DNA of 64,000 nt from Sphingobacteriales bacterium (GTDB lineage Bacteria > Bacteroidota > Bacteroidia > Chitinophagales > Chitinophagaceae): positions 62,001 to 126,000 of the forward strand of contig SEFT01000008.1 in assembly GCA_004144175.1 (NCBI GenBank), written 5' to 3'. Below, in pieces: positions 61,534 through 64,000 of this stretch. Below the pieces are notes generated by a model. That model was not told the DNA's origin. It saw only the letters and a program-made list of their open reading frames with translations, and made no database searches. The translations under genes and the position numbers were made by a program. The first letter of the stretch is position 1, and each line of letters begins with the position of its first letter.

Positions 61534-62220
61534 ATGAACGAAAAGATCGTCTCGATAACCAACGCAAACATCTACCAGGGCAAAAGCCTGATACTGAACA
61601 ATGTGAACTTTGAAGTAGGTAAAGGTGAATTTGTTTACATGATCGGTAAGACGGGTAGTGGTAAGTCTAGCTTGTTGAAGACATTGTACGGCGATCTGTA
61701 TCTGAAAGAAGGTGAGGGCCAGGTGGCGGGCTTCGATCTGAAAGGTCTCAAATGGCAGACGGTCCCTTTGCTCAGACGTAACTTGGGCATCGTATTTCAG
61801 GACTTCAGGCTGCTTACCGACAGAAATGTGCACGACAATCTGGAGTTCGTACTGAAGGCAACCGGCTGGAAGGATAAGAACCTGATGAAGGAAAAGATTG
61901 AGAATGTACTAAGCAAGGTTGGCTTGAAGAACAAAGGATTTAAAATGCCTTACGAGATGTCGGGTGGTGAGCAGCAGCGTGTCGATATTGCTCGTGCTTT
62001 GCTGAATAATCCTAAGCTGATATTGGCCGATGAGCCTACGGGTAACCTCGACCCGGATACTACCGACGAGATCATGCAGCTGCTTTTCGCGATCTGCCGC
62101 GACTATCAGACGGCCTTTATCATGGCTACACACGATTATAGCATTATCCAGAAGTACCCTGCCAGAGTAGTGAGGATAGAGCAAGGCTCAGTAAAAGAAA
62201 TATCGGTGGCTGGTATGTAA
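61534..62220 (+). CDS. ftsE: Cell division ATP-binding protein FtsE (ABC ATPase)
   Basis: Walker [49 protein letters not shown]. Confidence 0.9.
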   Translation: MNEKIVSITNANIYQGKSLILNNVNFEVGKGEFVYMIGKTGSGKSSLLKTLYGDLYLKEGEGQVAGFDLKGLKWQTVPLLRRNLGIVFQDFRLLTDRNVHDNLEFVLKATGWKDKNLMKEKIENVLSKVGLKNKGFKMPYEMSGGEQQRVDIARALLNNPKLILADEPTGNLDPDTTDEIMQLLFAICRDYQTAFIMATHDYSIIQKYPARVVRIEQGSVKEISVAGM

Positions 62221-62222
62221 TG

Positions 62223-62984
62223 CTACCGGCTGATGAGCTTTGATATGTGTTTTAGCAAGCTGAATACCCATAAAGCTGGTATTGCTATACTGAATAGGGG
62301 GTTGGTTTTCCAGATAGAGCTATAAGCAGTAAGTTCACCTTTACGCATCTTCCAGAGATTGCCTGATGCACCTCCTTTTGTAAGTTGCGGCCTGCCCAGG
62401 CGTGTAAGCGCTAGTGGCAGCATATAGCAGCCATATTTGTAAGCCATTCTTAGCGAGAACTCCTGGTCCTCACAATACCGCATTTCCGGATCAAAAAGCT
62501 CCTTAGCCTTTTTCCGCACCGAAATACAGGATGATTGAAAAGGGTTGCTCAGCAGGACGGATGTATAAGACTTCTTTTCTAGCAAAAGGTTGCCTGCCTC
62601 CATTTCAAATGAACCTAATGTATACGGATGCCCGAGAAACGCAATTTCTGGATTGCTACTGAATACCTCGCTAATGATCTTCAGCTTCTCACGGTGCCAG
62701 GTATCATCCGCATCGAGGAAAGAGATGATGTCTCCGCTAGCCATACCCCATCCCCCATTACGGGCAGCCGATGGCCCCTGGTTATGGCGAAATGATACAA
62801 GAGTTGTTGAAAGGTCAGGATGCGCTGAAAAATAGGCTTTGACAATCGCTGCTGTATCATCCGTACTACAGTCATCTACTACGATTATTTCATACGGTGC
62901 ATGGCTTTGTTGCAGGCATGAGTCCAGCGTTTGCCTGATGGTATGGGCAGCATTATAAGCCGGTATGACAACACTTATATTCAA
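62223..62984 (-). CDS. Glycosyltransferase family 2 protein
   Basis: SVVIPAYNAAHTIRQTLDSCLQQSHAPYEIIVVDDCSTDDT, GDIISFLDADDTWHREKL. Confidence 0.95.
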   Translation of the reverse strand: MNISVVIPAYNAAHTIRQTLDSCLQQSHAPYEIIVVDDCSTDDTAAIVKAYFSAHPDLSTTLVSFRHNQGPSAARNGGWGMASGDIISFLDADDTWHREKLKIISEVFSSNPEIAFLGHPYTLGSFEMEAGNLLLEKKSYTSVLLSNPFQSSCISVRKKAKELFDPEMRYCEDQEFSLRMAYKYGCYMLPLALTRLGRPQLTKGGASGNLWKMRKGELTAYSSIWKTNPLFSIAIPALWVFSLLKHISKLISR

Positions 62985-62986
62985 GG

Positions 62987-64000
62987 CTATCCCAGTAATT
63001 CTTTATAAACGGACAAAAGCGTTTTTTCTTCTTCCTGCCAGCAATACTTTTCTCTTGCCAGCAGGCAATTTTCGCGCATACGGCTATGGTAGGCTATATC
63101 TGTTATCATTTTGTTCAATGCAGCGCCAATATCTTCGGGGCTTGCAGGGTAGTCTATCAGGCAGGCCACTTCATATTCTTTGTTCACGTTCTGATACTCG
63201 GGGAAGTTCATGCATAGCTGTGGCACGCCATGGTGCATGTAGTCGAAAAAGCGGTTTGCCATCGACAGCACATTGCTCTTGCTGGCAGCATCAAACAGCG
63301 TGATGCCTATATAGGCAGTCTTCGTATAGTCTGCCAGCTTATCGGGCGGTACGTAGCCTTTGAAGTCTATCTTATGAGTAACATTATATTGCGCTGCCAG
63401 TTCTTTCGCCTGTTTGTAAAAGTTACCCTCGCCGCATATTACCAAAGGCATATCTACATACTGCATAGCAGGTATTAACTCTTCAAAGCAGCGCCCCTCA
63501 TTTACCCAGCCCTGGTACAGTATATAAGGCGCTGTGCTTTCCGGTTTACTAAATGGCTTTAGTACGGTGGCATTCCTTACTACTTTATAATTCACACCGT
63601 ACTTCTTCCTGAACTCGTCGGCATAACAAGGCCCGATGGTGTATCCTACCGGGAATTTCGGCACAGCGAACCGCTCTATCCAGCTCCACATCTTGTACAC
63701 CGGTGGTCGCGTCACAACTTCCTTCAATTCAGTAAAAAGCTCATGCGCATCATACACCCGTTTCGTCCCCTTTAGCGCCGATGCAAAATATACAGGCATG
63801 ATGGTATCCAGGTCTATCGCGCACATCACATCGTAGCCGCCAGATATAAGTTTGAAGAACAGCTTTCGCCAATAGTCGGCATATAGCAGCTTTCCTTGCT
63901 CGGCTATTATCGGTATGCGTATCTGTTTAAAAGAGCGTTCCGCCAGTGGTTTGCTCGTTTTTCGTTCAAATCCGATCAGCGTCACATCGTAACCCGCATT
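62987..64000 (-). CDS. Glycosyltransferase (GT-B type), truncated by the window edge
   Basis: YILYQGWVNEGRCFEELIPAMQYVDMPLVICGEGNFY; reading frame continues through the window end (NAGYDVTLIGFERK). Confidence 0.85.
   Translation of the reverse strand, partial: NAGYDVTLIGFERKTSKPLAERSFKQIRIPIIAEQGKLLYADYWRKLFFKLISGGYDVMCAIDLDTIMPVYFASALKGTKRVYDAHELFTELKEVVTRPPVYKMWSWIERFAVPKFPVGYTIGPCYADEFRKKYGVNYKVVRNATVLKPFSKPESTAPYILYQGWVNEGRCFEELIPAMQYVDMPLVICGEGNFYKQAKELAAQYNVTHKIDFKGYVPPDKLADYTKTAYIGITLFDAASKSNVLSMANRFFDYMHHGVPQLCMNFPEYQNVNKEYEVACLIDYPASPEDIGAALNKMITDIAYHSRMRENCLLAREKYCWQEEEKTLLSVYKELLG

Noticed and set aside
1-64000. Mobile elements, prophage, toxin-antitoxin or defence islands
   Set aside because: No transposase, integrase, restriction-modification, Cas or clear TA motifs were seen in the supplied ORFs.

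Overview
64 kb of a Bacteroidota chromosome, probably Chitinophagaceae-like (inferred from TAnnTTTG promoters, a T9SS C-terminal domain, batD/batE and mostly house-keeping content). I see about 65 credible protein genes, three tRNAs (Ser-GGA, Gly-GCC, Leu-TAA) and many hairpin terminators. I found no rRNA, CRISPR array, prophage, transposase or integrase. Recognisable genes include tatD, batE/batD, a cytochrome c peroxidase, fumC, prmC, ribD, queG, pcm, lpdA, lipB, a C-terminal-processing peptidase, lepA, ispF, hutU, purC, leucine dehydrogenase, pdeM, tonB/exbD, trhO, aconitase, glutamate dehydrogenase, ccmB/C/D and ftsE. The points most worth a second look are: (1) an ECF sigma / short single-TM protein / Spy-CpxP-like periplasmic sensor / beta-barrel cluster that resembles the CnrH-CnrY-CnrX layout; (2) a T9SS-secreted M43 metalloprotease with about 310 aa of internally repeated sequence inserted between its zinc helix and Met-turn; (3) a dienelactone hydrolase gene with a single-base frameshift that removes the catalytic His; (4) a PhaE-like protein with a Met/Asn/Trp-rich body and no PhaC in the window; (5) a cluster of small hydrophilic, probably disordered proteins. 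All family assignments come from reading motifs by eye; no database search was run.
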